From positions 1 through 18,211 of the forward strand of contig NZ_JBCMNM010000027.1 of assembly GCF_050459865.1 (NCBI RefSeq): a DNA stretch of 18,211 bases. The letters are read 5' to 3'. Of this stretch, positions 1-7,540 are shown one piece after another (position 1 is the stretch's first letter; each line of letters begins with the position of its first letter). The stretch is from Rummeliibacillus pycnus_B (lineage in GTDB: Bacteria > Bacillota > Bacilli > Bacillales_A > Planococcaceae). Under the pieces are notes generated by a model. That model was given only the letters and a program-made list of their open reading frames with translations. It was not told the origin of the DNA and ran no database searches. The position numbers were made by a program, and so were the translations under genes.

Positions 1-20
1 GTATTAATCTGTTTTCGGCA

Positions 21-146
21 TGATGTGGGATTAGCTTCGCTTTCCGGGGCGAGCGTTGAGCCTCCTCGGCAGTAAACTGCCTGCGGGGTCTCACCTGTCT
101 CGCTTTCCCGCAGGAGTCTTCGCTAATTCCACATCAACATAGATAG
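21..146. repeat. Dispersed imperfect palindrome, copy A
   Basis: The outer arms TGATGTGGGATTAGC (21-35) and GCTAATTCCACATCA (122-136) pair with one mismatch. An inner hairpin GGCAGT-AA-ACTGCC lies near the centre. The interior carries the blocks GCCTCCTC, TGCGGGGTCT and TTTCCCGCAGGAGTC, all of which recur in copy B at 17881-17993. Positions 88-146 recur inverted at 18153-18211 with 58 of 59 bases identical. The block pattern matches an intergenic repeat family I know from several Bacillaceae genomes. It is non-coding; whether it is transcribed or mobile is unknown. Confidence 0.75.
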
Positions 147-524
147 CAGTGCAAGATTTTCATTATCACCTATTTTTACTTTTTCATTGCATATAATACG
201 TTTCAGTGGTTCTTTTAGCTCAAGCGAGGAGTCGCTGTCGAAAGCGTTCAATGAACAAAAATAGAAATCATTAATTTTCGTATTTTTATATGAATTTTGC
301 ATTATGAAACTGGTTCATCTATGTATTATTTGATATTTTCCTATGAAATTATGCATAAATAAAAATCAATTCACCTATTTTATTTACGATTATATAAATC
401 AATTTTCCTTTGATGATTATACACTAATAACTATTTTGAATAAAGATAATTTTATCAAAAATAATTACCAAATCACTAATTTACTATAGTAAATAATTCA
501 TAAAAAAATATAAGTAACTTCAAC

Positions 525-567
525 GAAAAAGCTATCCCTTGTAAAAAGATTACGGGATAGCTTTTTC
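525..567 (-). terminator. Rho-independent terminator of the pst operon
   Basis: GAAAAAGCTATCCC (525-538) pairs perfectly with GGGATAGCTTTTTC (554-567), and a short inner GTAA/TTAC pairing lies in the loop. Read on the minus strand, the stem starts 18 bases past the pstA stop codon and ends in a U-rich stretch. It closes the operon directly after pstA. Confidence 0.85.
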
Positions 568-585
568 ATGTATTAAACTATTTAA

Positions 586-1497
586 CTAATTACTGTTCTT
601 TGCATTTTTCGGACGAGCTTTAAATCTAGAATTACTAACCCATAACGGTAGTCTGAGTACAAGGCTCAATAGGAGTGTAATCAAAACCAATAAAGCAGAT
701 GCTTTTTGAGCAATCTCCGGTGCATCCTCTACAAGTGCTTCTGATTGAACATACCATAACTGCACAGGTAGCGTTCCTCCTTGAGAAAGCGGATTCCAAT
801 CCCACATTTCACCTGAGGTTCCGGTTCCTCCTACTAACAGGATCAACGCAGATTCTCCAAATGCACGACAAGTAGCTAGACTTATACCACTAATAATTCC
901 CGTCATAGCTGCAGGAATTACAGTTCTCAATATAGTTTGAGATTTAGTCGCACCCATCGCTAAGGAAGCTTCTCTTAATTCATCATCTACAGCCTCTATT
1001 GCTTCCTCCGTTACAGAAGTTATTACTGGTAAATTGAGAAGTGACAGTGTTATTCCAGCCCCTAAAATAGTTAATCCTACGTCAAAAATATCTACAAATA
1101 ACATATAACCAAATAGACCAAAGACAATGGAAGGAACTGATGCTAAGCTTTCTACACAAGTTCTTATAAATTCTGTAAATCGATTGACAGGTGCATATTC
1201 AGTTAAATATATACCTGATCCAATCCCAATCGGAATTGAAATGACGAGCGAAATAAGTAATACATAAAAAGAGTTAAATAGGAATGGCCCTACCCCTCCA
1301 CCTTTTTCAATTTCATCTGGCAAATCGATTAAAAAGCTAGGTGTAATCTTCGGTAACCCTTTAGATAAAATATAAAGAAGTAACCCTATAATTAGGATGA
1401 AAATCAAGGAAGTAATCGTCCATAATGCAATTGTGAATACTTTATCTTTTAATCTATTACCATTCTTATATAAATTTTCAGGTAAACTTTTATTCAT
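586..1497 (-). CDS. pstA: Phosphate ABC transporter permease PstA
   Basis: One of the two membrane-spanning subunits of the high-affinity phosphate importer PstSCAB. The 303 residues match the usual PstA length. They contain an N-terminal membrane segment (about 20-45), a periplasmic-type loop, then the binding-protein-dependent transport domain. The ATPase-contacting EAA loop begins near residue 176 (EASLAMGA) and further membrane helices follow. The ATG start is 3 bases past the pstC stop, and its AAAGGAG ribosome site lies inside the end of pstC, so translation is probably coupled. Oddity: a strong terminator follows at once and no pstB comes next, although pstB normally follows pstA. The family call is firm. 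Confidence 0.93.
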   Translation of the reverse strand: MNKSLPENLYKNGNRLKDKVFTIALWTITSLIFILIIGLLLYILSKGLPKITPSFLIDLPDEIEKGGGVGPFLFNSFYVLLISLVISIPIGIGSGIYLTEYAPVNRFTEFIRTCVESLASVPSIVFGLFGYMLFVDIFDVGLTILGAGITLSLLNLPVITSVTEEAIEAVDDELREASLAMGATKSQTILRTVIPAAMTGIISGISLATCRAFGESALILLVGGTGTSGEMWDWNPLSQGGTLPVQLWYVQSEALVEDAPEIAQKASALLVLITLLLSLVLRLPLWVSNSRFKARPKNAKNSN

Positions 1498-1500
1498 TTC

Positions 1501-2427
1501 TTATACTCCTTTGGTACGAAGCTTTCTAATAATTATAATCAGCACATTTGAAAGGATCAGTAATAAGAATGCCATCATATATAAAGCATAATTCCAAGTA
1601 GAATCGAATTCGACATCGATAATTTGATTTACGATATTACTAGTTAGGACTGCCGTCGGTGTCAATAAATCATGTGCTAGTTGAGGTGTATTTCCAATCA
1701 CCATGACAACAGCCATCGTTTCACCAATCGCACGAGCCATTCCTAAAATAATAGCAGTTAACAGACCCGAACTTGCATGTGGGATGACTACTTTAAAAAT
1801 GGTTTGCATCCTGCTTGCTCCAAGAGCATAACTTGCTTCCCTTAAATCAGAAGATACTGCAGAGATTGCATCATCACTTATTCTAGAAATCGTTGGTAAA
1901 ACCATGATCACTAATACGATAGCTGCGGCTAATAGACCATCACCCATCATAGTTCCTGTCACTTTTCTTAAAAAAGGAATGAGTATAGTTAATCCTAAGT
2001 AGCCATATACAATTGAAGGAATGCCTACTAATAAATCTAAAATTGGACGAAGAATTCGTTTAAGAAAGTCAGGTGCTATTTCAGCGGTAAAGATCGCCAC
2101 AGCAATCGATATAGGTGCAGCAATTAAAAGGGTTAAACCTGTCAGTTCTAAAGTACCTATAATAAATGTTGCTGCTCCATATTTTTCTTCAAAAGGTTCC
2201 CATGTAGTGGAAAAGAAGAATTCTTTAATTGAGACGTCTTTAAACACTAATAATCCAGTACGACCAATAAATACAATGATTGAAAGAAGGACAAGTCCTA
2301 GAAACAAGACACTTAACAAACAAAAAATCTTAAACAATCGATTTTGTATATAGACCTTTTCTTTTACTACCCTATCTGTATTGAATAAAAGTTTCGGTTC
2401 TTGTAGCTCATATTCTATTTTCGCCAT
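1501..2427 (-). CDS. pstC: Phosphate ABC transporter permease PstC
   Basis: The second permease subunit of the phosphate importer, expected to pair with PstA in the cytoplasmic membrane. The chosen start gives 308 residues, close to known PstC. It shows an N-terminal helix (about 32-56), four to five more hydrophobic segments, and the EAA loop near residue 187 (EASYALGAS). An in-frame start 51 bases upstream is possible, but that extra stretch is the pstS-pstC hairpin region. The ATG at 2427 has a GGAGG (CCTCC at 2433-2437) at ideal distance, so I prefer it. Neighbours: pstS upstream, pstA 3 bases downstream. Confidence 0.93.
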   Translation of the reverse strand: MAKIEYELQEPKLLFNTDRVVKEKVYIQNRLFKIFCLLSVLFLGLVLLSIIVFIGRTGLLVFKDVSIKEFFFSTTWEPFEEKYGAATFIIGTLELTGLTLLIAAPISIAVAIFTAEIAPDFLKRILRPILDLLVGIPSIVYGYLGLTILIPFLRKVTGTMMGDGLLAAAIVLVIMVLPTISRISDDAISAVSSDLREASYALGASRMQTIFKVVIPHASSGLLTAIILGMARAIGETMAVVMVIGNTPQLAHDLLTPTAVLTSNIVNQIIDVEFDSTWNYALYMMAFLLLILSNVLIIIIRKLRTKGV

Positions 2428-2449
2428 AATATCCTCCACTACTAACATA

Positions 2450-2475
2450 ATGCCAGCCTTATTAAAGGCTGGCAT
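2450..2475 (-). promoter_or_regulatory. Intercistronic hairpin between pstS and pstC
   Basis: ATGCCAGCCTT (2450-2460) and AAGGCTGGCAT (2465-2475) form a perfect 11-bp stem with a 4-base loop in the gap between pstS and pstC. No long U-run follows on the minus strand, so it is more likely a partial terminator or an mRNA 3'-end stabiliser than a full stop. Such an element would give more PstS binding protein than permease, the ratio usually needed. Confidence 0.7.
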
Positions 2476-2500
2476 CATTTCATATTTTAGAAAATAAGAC

Positions 2501-3355
2501 CTATTTCATTTGGCTAACTGGGATGAATTTTAATTTCTTTAAAGAACCATTTTGGAATTTGCTGCTTTGAATATATTTAATGTATTGTGCATTAGCGCCT
2601 GTTGGATTTCCTTTTGTTACAAGGTAACCATAGCTCCATACTTTGTACTTACCGCTGATTACGTTTGAAGTTGTAGCTGCTACACCATTGAAATTGACAG
2701 CTTTAATATTTCCTTTTACATACGCTAAGTCTACATAACCAATTGCATTTGGATTCGTTGATACAGAAGTTACCATTTCTCCACTTTTACCAACTTCTTT
2801 ATAATTACCTTTTGTCATAAAGCTTTTTCCATTAAGAGCTTTCATTTGATAGTTAACGCGAGTACCTGAACCAAATTTACGGTTTACTACAACGATTGGT
2901 GCGTCTTTTCCGCCTACTTGTTTCCAGTTTGTAATTTTACCTGAGAAAATACCTTGTAGTTGTGAAGAAGTTAAGTTTTTAACAGGGTTTGATTTGTTAA
3001 CGATTGTTGCAAAAGGAATAACTGCGATTTTATGAGCTTTTAATCCATTAAATGCTTTAAAACCTGGAACTGATTTAGTTGCATCCCAGTCCACTGCTCC
3101 AATTGTAGCAGAGCCTTTTAATACTGATTGTGGACCTGCAACAGAAGATGAACCTGATACTGAAATAGATACTTTTGGATTTGAACGTTTAAATTCTTTT
3201 GCAGCTTGTTGTGTTACTGGAAGTAATGCTGTAGATCCTGCTACAACAATTTTGTTTGATGAAGCTGCAGTAGAAGTAGTTGTTCCGCTAAATGCTAAAC
3301 TGATTGCTGCAACTGTTGATAAAGCAGTGATTGTTAACTTTTTAAACATTTTCAT
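2501..3355 (-). CDS. pstS: Phosphate-binding protein PstS, secreted, no lipobox
   Basis: Captures phosphate outside the membrane and hands it to PstC/PstA. The protein has 284 residues. A Sec signal peptide (MKMFKKLTITALS then a hydrophobic core) ends with an AxA-like site (STAAS, about 29-33). The PBP-like fold follows, with family phosphate-site motifs VAGSTALLPV, SGSSSVAG and GSGTR. The start has AAGGGG about 8 bases upstream; a second ATG two codons on is also possible. Oddity: Gram-positive PstS proteins are normally lipoproteins held by an N-terminal Cys, but this one has no Cys at all. It must be retained another way or be released. It lies between the stalk/propeller gene and pstC. 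Confidence 0.9.
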   Translation of the reverse strand: MKMFKKLTITALSTVAAISLAFSGTTTSTAASSNKIVVAGSTALLPVTQQAAKEFKRSNPKVSISVSGSSSVAGPQSVLKGSATIGAVDWDATKSVPGFKAFNGLKAHKIAVIPFATIVNKSNPVKNLTSSQLQGIFSGKITNWKQVGGKDAPIVVVNRKFGSGTRVNYQMKALNGKSFMTKGNYKEVGKSGEMVTSVSTNPNAIGYVDLAYVKGNIKAVNFNGVAATTSNVISGKYKVWSYGYLVTKGNPTGANAQYIKYIQSSKFQNGSLKKLKFIPVSQMK

Positions 3356-3373
3356 AATTTATTAACCCCTTTT

Positions 3374-4813
3374 TTATTTTGTAAGTAATTCAAATGAACC
3401 TTTGTTTAATACAGCTACTTTGTCACCATTAGTTCCAGCAACAGTAGCGGCAATTTTATCACCTGAGACAGAGAATGAAGTAAGTTTCAATTTCGTAGAA
3501 ACTACTTTTGTTAATTTTTTTGTCGAAATATTTACTTTATAAATCACAGAAGTTTTATTATCCTCTGCAACTAGAATCATTACTTCTCCTTTTGGTGTTA
3601 CTAAAGATGAAACAATATCTTTAGTAGCATTTAAAGTAGTAATTTCGTTATTTTGACCAATCATTTTCAACTCTGGAAGATTGTCATCATCTGCTTCCGC
3701 ACTTAAGTATACGATATTTCCATTAGATACAAATCCAGGGAAAACTTTATTGTCAGTCGTTGAAGTAACAGCAACTGCAGTAGGTTTTTCTTCAGTTAAA
3801 TTTAATACGTTGATTTGCGGTTCTGTATCTGTTAAATCTATGTCATCTACTTCTGGATCATCGCCTTCAGTAAACTTGGTGCTCCCTTCTTTACCTACTA
3901 TGTAAAGAAGCTTATTGCCATCTACTGAAAGTTTAAGATCCGCTTTGTAATTTAAACTATCTGAAAAAATAGTTGTTACCGCTCCATCATTAACATTGAT
4001 TGAGGCTACTTTTTCACTCTTATCACCTTGAATAAAATACACTTTTTCTCCATCATGTGACCAAACAAATTCAGATTTTACTGAATCATCTTCTACATTA
4101 AGATTCTTAGTCTTTTTAGTAACTAAATCAACTAGATAAACAAAACCATTCTCATCTGAATAAATTGCTTGTTTACCATTTGGAGAAACAACTAAATCTG
4201 TACCGTTAATTGTATGTGCTACTTTTTTTGTAGAAGTATTCAGTAATAGCGTTTTACTATCTTGAACATCCTCATTTGATACCATAACAGTAGAACTATT
4301 CACCCATTGTGGATTAAATGTATCGCCGCTGATTAAGCCTTTTGGAGATAAAAAGTTACCATCAAAATCTCCGCCTAAAGCTTTAACAAGTGAACCTGCT
4401 TCAATAAATAATTTATTTCCAACTAATTTAGGTGTTTTTACTTTTGTTTTCTTTCCATTAATTACAGCAGTTGAAGAATTTGCTTTATAAGATACCTTCA
4501 ATTGCTTTTTATTTACACTTTTTGACACTTCATATGTCTTTGTTTTGCTATTATATTTATAATTAGCAGACATTAGTTTTGAAAGTTGTTCAGCTGAATA
4601 AAGTTTAATATTGTTCACTTTCGTAATAGAGATCGCTTTCGATTTACCATCAACTAAAATTGATCCTTTTTCTACTTTTTGTTGCTGAACAGTTTTTGTA
4701 GATTTTGTAGATTTTGTAGTTTTTGCGCTTACTTCATTTAAAGTAAATGGTGTAATAGCTGTTGAAGCTAAAACTGTTGAAGCAATTAATAAACTTGAAA
4801 TTTCTTTTTTCAT
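3374..4813 (-). CDS. Secreted stalk-domain / beta-propeller-like protein
   Basis: Function not established. It has 479 residues: a Sec signal peptide (about 1-30, ending near EVSA); a Lys/Thr/Ser-rich linker (KTTKSTKSTKTVQQQ); a region at about 45-150 resembling the 'copper amine oxidase N-terminal' stalk domain (KGSILVDGKSKAI, LVGNKLFIEAGSLVKALGG); then to the end repeated segments like TolB/WD40-type propeller blades (LVVSPNGKQAIYSDENG, FVWSHDGEKVYFIQGD). The start at 4813 has GGAGG (CCTCC at 4821-4825); an upstream GTG at 4834 would overlap that site. It is the first gene of the pst operon, 18 bases from pstS. An extracellular partner of phosphate capture or wall attachment is an inference only. 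Confidence 0.7.
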   Translation of the reverse strand: MKKEISSLLIASTVLASTAITPFTLNEVSAKTTKSTKSTKTVQQQKVEKGSILVDGKSKAISITKVNNIKLYSAEQLSKLMSANYKYNSKTKTYEVSKSVNKKQLKVSYKANSSTAVINGKKTKVKTPKLVGNKLFIEAGSLVKALGGDFDGNFLSPKGLISGDTFNPQWVNSSTVMVSNEDVQDSKTLLLNTSTKKVAHTINGTDLVVSPNGKQAIYSDENGFVYLVDLVTKKTKNLNVEDDSVKSEFVWSHDGEKVYFIQGDKSEKVASINVNDGAVTTIFSDSLNYKADLKLSVDGNKLLYIVGKEGSTKFTEGDDPEVDDIDLTDTEPQINVLNLTEEKPTAVAVTSTTDNKVFPGFVSNGNIVYLSAEADDDNLPELKMIGQNNEITTLNATKDIVSSLVTPKGEVMILVAEDNKTSVIYKVNISTKKLTKVVSTKLKLTSFSVSGDKIAATVAGTNGDKVAVLNKGSFELLTK

Positions 4814-4936
4814 TTCAAATCCTCCAATAATCACTTGTTTTATCTAAATACTACTTAAATCCTCCTTTCAAATGTGCATAATTGCTTATCCACATCGTTA
4901 GTATAAGATACATTTATTAATTTAATTTACTGAATT

Positions 4937-4963
4937 TGTATGTAATATGTTTATATTTGTAAA
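4937..4963 (-). promoter_or_regulatory. Candidate Pho box (PhoP sites) for the pst operon
   Basis: On the minus strand the hexamers TTTACA, TAAACA and CATACA occur with 4- and 5-base gaps. This fits the TT(A/T/C)ACA direct repeats with about 11-base period bound by PhoP in Bacillus. A further AGAACA lies about 20 bases upstream. The site is upstream of the first gene of a phosphate-uptake operon, where PhoPR control is expected. The region is very AT-rich, so chance matches are possible; a -10 (TATACT at 4900-4905) is somewhat far. Confidence 0.4.
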
Positions 4964-5278
4964 TGAAATATATCTTTTGTTCTAATACTAATATCTCATT
5001 TTCTTTATTTTTAAATAAAACCAAAACATATTTATCACTTATATTCGAAAAGAAATGAAAAAAAGCCTGGATTTAAAAATAAATCAAAGCCTTTTTTATC
5101 GAATTTATTTTAATATTCAGTTTACAATTGCGATCTATATCCTATTTTCAATTGGAACATCTTTTTTTGATTTTTGCTAAATAACCCCATATTCAAAGAT
5201 TCAATCTCAAAAAAATGCATTATTTTTACAACTGAAAATAAAATGTCGGAATAGGTAAATATATATTTTCTTTCATCA

Positions 5279-5286
5279 TATACATT
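5279..5286 (+). promoter_or_regulatory. Candidate sigma-E-type -10 upstream of sleL
   Basis: TATACATT matches the sporulation sigma-E -10 consensus CATACANT at all but the first base and lies about 34 bases before the TTG start. A clean -35 match is not seen: the AT-rich stretch ending at 5267 is too close and the one at 5255-5261 slightly too far. Mother-cell expression would suit a SleL-type enzyme. Confidence 0.3.
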
Positions 5287-5319
5287 ATAGAATAGAAAAT
5301 AATATGGAAGGAGAATGTT

Positions 5320-6591
5320 TTGGAGATACATATTGTAAGTAGAGGCGAAACACTTTGGCAAATTGCATCCAACTACAATGTAGACATCAATTCAATTATT
5401 CAATTAAATCAATTACCTAATCCAAATAATCTTGTAATTGGCCAATCACTAGTGATTCCAACGCATGGCTTAACTCATGTAGTCCGTCCTGGAGAAACTT
5501 TATGGCAAATTGCCAATCGGTATGGAACAACAGTGCAAGCAATTGTGAGTGAAAATCATCTTTCAAATGCCTCCATGTTATATGCTGGTATGCGTTTAGT
5601 TATCCCAAGATTAAAACCTACCATTGAAGTAAACGCTTATACGTATCAATCCCCTGGAGAAGGTGCGCAATCTATTAAAGATGTTGGAAATCTCCTTACC
5701 TATATGAGTCCGTTCGCTTATAAGGTAAAAGAGGATGCCACCTTAGAACCGTTTCCCGATGAATTAATGATTTCTGCAGCAAAATCAAAAAATGTTGTGC
5801 CGATGATGTCCATAACAAACTTTACAGCAACAGCACAAGGATCTAATTTAGCACACAACATACTCTCAAATAAAGTATTACAAGAAAAGGTCATCAACAA
5901 TGTATTAAAAGTTATGGATGATAAAGGTTATAAGGGACTAAATATTGACTTTGAAGGTGTCCTAGCAGCTGATCGAGAGAACTACAATTCATTTCTTCAA
6001 CTCGCTGTCGATCGTCTTCATCCTAAAGGATATTTTGTATCAACGGCACTTGCACCTAAAACTAGCGCTACTCAAGGTGGTCTTTTATATGAAGCACATG
6101 ATTATGAGGCACATGGTAGAATTGCCGACTTTGTGATCTTAATGACTTATGAATGGGGTTATCGGCTAGGACCTCCACAAGCAATCTCTCCAATTAACCA
6201 AATGACAAAAGTAGTTGAATACGCACTATCCGTAATACCAGCAAATAAAATTTTTTTAGGCTTCCAAATTTATGCAAGAGATTGGAAAATACCACATATT
6301 AAAGGCCAAGAAGCAGAAACAGTAAGTCCTCAGGAAGCAATACGTCGTGCAGCAAAATATGGAACAATCATTCAATATCAAACATCTACTCAATCTCCAT
6401 TCTTCCGTTATGTAGATGAAAACGGGCAACATCACGAAGTTTGGTTTGAAGATGCAAGAAGTGCTCAAGCAAAATTTGATTTAACCAAGAAATTCAATCT
6501 ACACGGCATCAGTTACTGGGCATTAGGTTTCCCTTATCCTCAGAACTGGGCATTACTTTTTGACAATTTTCATATTAAAAAGCTAGTATAA
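5320..6591 (+). CDS. sleL: Spore cortex-lytic N-acetylglucosaminidase, SleL/YaaH type
   Basis: Predicted to cleave N-acetylglucosaminyl bonds in spore cortex peptidoglycan fragments during germination. Its 423 residues match YaaH/SleL length. Two LysM wall-binding domains (about 3-47 and 52-97, both with GETLWQIA) come first, then a glycoside hydrolase family 18 barrel (about 103-415). The GH18 active-site strand is GLNIDFEG, with D210 and catalytic E212. There is no signal peptide, as expected for a coat-deposited mother-cell protein. The TTG start has GGAAGGAG (5306-5313) six bases upstream; the nearer ATG at 5315 is out of frame. It is a single-gene unit with its own terminator. The family is firm; choice among the SleL/YaaH, YdhD and YvbX paralogues is less so. 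Confidence 0.85.
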   Translation: MEIHIVSRGETLWQIASNYNVDINSIIQLNQLPNPNNLVIGQSLVIPTHGLTHVVRPGETLWQIANRYGTTVQAIVSENHLSNASMLYAGMRLVIPRLKPTIEVNAYTYQSPGEGAQSIKDVGNLLTYMSPFAYKVKEDATLEPFPDELMISAAKSKNVVPMMSITNFTATAQGSNLAHNILSNKVLQEKVINNVLKVMDDKGYKGLNIDFEGVLAADRENYNSFLQLAVDRLHPKGYFVSTALAPKTSATQGGLLYEAHDYEAHGRIADFVILMTYEWGYRLGPPQAISPINQMTKVVEYALSVIPANKIFLGFQIYARDWKIPHIKGQEAETVSPQEAIRRAAKYGTIIQYQTSTQSPFFRYVDENGQHHEVWFEDARSAQAKFDLTKKFNLHGISYWALGFPYPQNWALLFDNFHIKKLV

Positions 6592-6602
6592 TTTCTCTCA
6601 TC

Positions 6603-6652
6603 AAAAAGCTGTTTCAAAGGTATGGTTAAACACCTTGAAACAGCTTTTTTTA
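6603..6652 (+). terminator. Rho-independent terminator after sleL
   Basis: AAAAAGCTGTTTCAAAGGT pairs with ACCTTGAAACAGCTTTTT apart from one bulged base, and a T-run follows. It begins 12 bases after the sleL stop codon. The A-run on the other side might also let it serve minus-strand transcripts leaving yqhG. Confidence 0.85.
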
Positions 6653-6724
6653 TATCCCTTTAGTTTTTCAATCGTATCCACCGTATTTTTAGAAGATGCT
6701 ACCGTAAATTATGAAACCAATTCA

Positions 6725-7504
6725 TTATTTTAAATAAAATAATCCACCATTTATTATTTCTACTTTAATCTTAGCAGCATATCTTTCTTCTAATGCGTTC
6801 TTCTCTATTTCGTAGCATTCTGGCTTCTCTTCAACTTCTTCATAAAAATAATCTAATACCCTTTGATCCCTCTGCCATCTTTTTTTTGCCAATTCAGCCC
6901 AAGTGTGATCATCCTGTTGAATGAAATTGTTAATTTCAGCATCTAAACGCTGAAGAGCACGAGTAGGTTTAATAATATATTGCAATGGGAAAGCCTGATC
7001 AGCTTTGTCTGAGTCTAAGTCTAACTCACATAATAAAGTTTGAAATTCCTCAATTATATTCCCTGTCATCAAGTTTATTCCTAGAGAATAGATCATTTCC
7101 TTCGTTTGATCGCAGTAATAGGATACTTTAAAATTGATACCCAAATAAGGTGTTAAGAAAATGGTCGTCTCTAAAGGATCTACCCTCTCATACATTTGGA
7201 CATATGAACCCAATTCTTTAGTCGCTTGAAAAATTTGATTCAGACGAAACGAACCAAAATGTACAATTTCACCGTTTGTATTTCCATTAAGCATATTTTG
7301 ATCAGTAACAAATGTTAGTTGAGCGGGACAAGGGTCAGTATCCGTACTCTCAATGTATTTCCAGTAGAAAGGTCGATTCATTATCCTTTTGTCCATATCA
7401 ATCGTTAATTGAACGGTCAAGTAATTATCATCATCTGTAATAATTGGACAATCTGTTTGTTCAAAAAAATTGCGTAAATATCCGTGAACTTGTTGTGGGA
7501 GCAT
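6725..7504 (-). CDS. yqhG: YqhG family protein, function unknown
   Basis: 259 residues, resembling the YqhG family of Bacillus, whose function is not established. It is a soluble protein without signal peptide or membrane segment. Most is mixed alpha/beta, and the C-terminal part (about 180-245) is charged and helical, with many Glu, Lys and Arg. I place the start at the ATG at 7504 because an AAAGGAGG (CCTCCTTT at 7511-7518) sits six bases upstream; longer in-frame starts would overlap or lack it. It lies 36 bases downstream of yqhH on the same strand. The same pairing in B. subtilis supports the call and suggests a joint role with the helicase. Confidence 0.8.
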   Translation of the reverse strand: MLPQQVHGYLRNFFEQTDCPIITDDDNYLTVQLTIDMDKRIMNRPFYWKYIESTDTDPCPAQLTFVTDQNMLNGNTNGEIVHFGSFRLNQIFQATKELGSYVQMYERVDPLETTIFLTPYLGINFKVSYYCDQTKEMIYSLGINLMTGNIIEEFQTLLCELDLDSDKADQAFPLQYIIKPTRALQRLDAEINNFIQQDDHTWAELAKKRWQRDQRVLDYFYEEVEEKPECYEIEKNALEERYAAKIKVEIINGGLFYLK

Positions 7505-7540
7505 GTACATCCTCCTTTCTTTGTCCATGCAACTGTTTTC

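Larger units (their letters stand above)
1..585. other. Non-coding stretch left of pstA
   Basis: No convincing gene is seen on either strand. It holds a dispersed palindromic repeat (about 21-146), an AT-rich stretch (about 250-520) with no coding character, and the hairpin terminator of the pst operon (525-567). Around 218-250 there is a short stretch with GAGGAGTCGCTGTC that resembles the right end of the repeat copy at 17881-17993 and may be a decayed fragment of that family. No Walker-A ATPase reading frame is present, so pstB is not here. Confidence 0.7.
4814..5319. other. Divergent intergenic region, pst operon / sleL
   Basis: AT-rich control region between two divergent transcription units. 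It contains the candidate Pho box for the minus-strand pst operon (about 4937-4963), with a possible -10 TATACT at 4900-4905, and the sleL promoter candidate (5279-5286). A weak inverted A-rich/T-rich hairpin lies around 5057-5098. A minus-strand open frame covering 5122-5361 has no ribosome site and overlaps the sleL start, so I do not treat it as a gene. Confidence 0.6.

Noticed and set aside
1..585. Search for pstB or a phoU gene
   Set aside because: No open frame with a Walker A or ABC signature was found on either strand.
5057..5098. A-rich/T-rich hairpin as a terminator
   Set aside because: The GCC blocks do not pair well, and no gene ends here on either strand.
5122..5361. 79-residue minus-strand frame
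   Set aside because: It has no ribosome site, overlaps the sleL start and its promoter region, and has random AT-rich composition.
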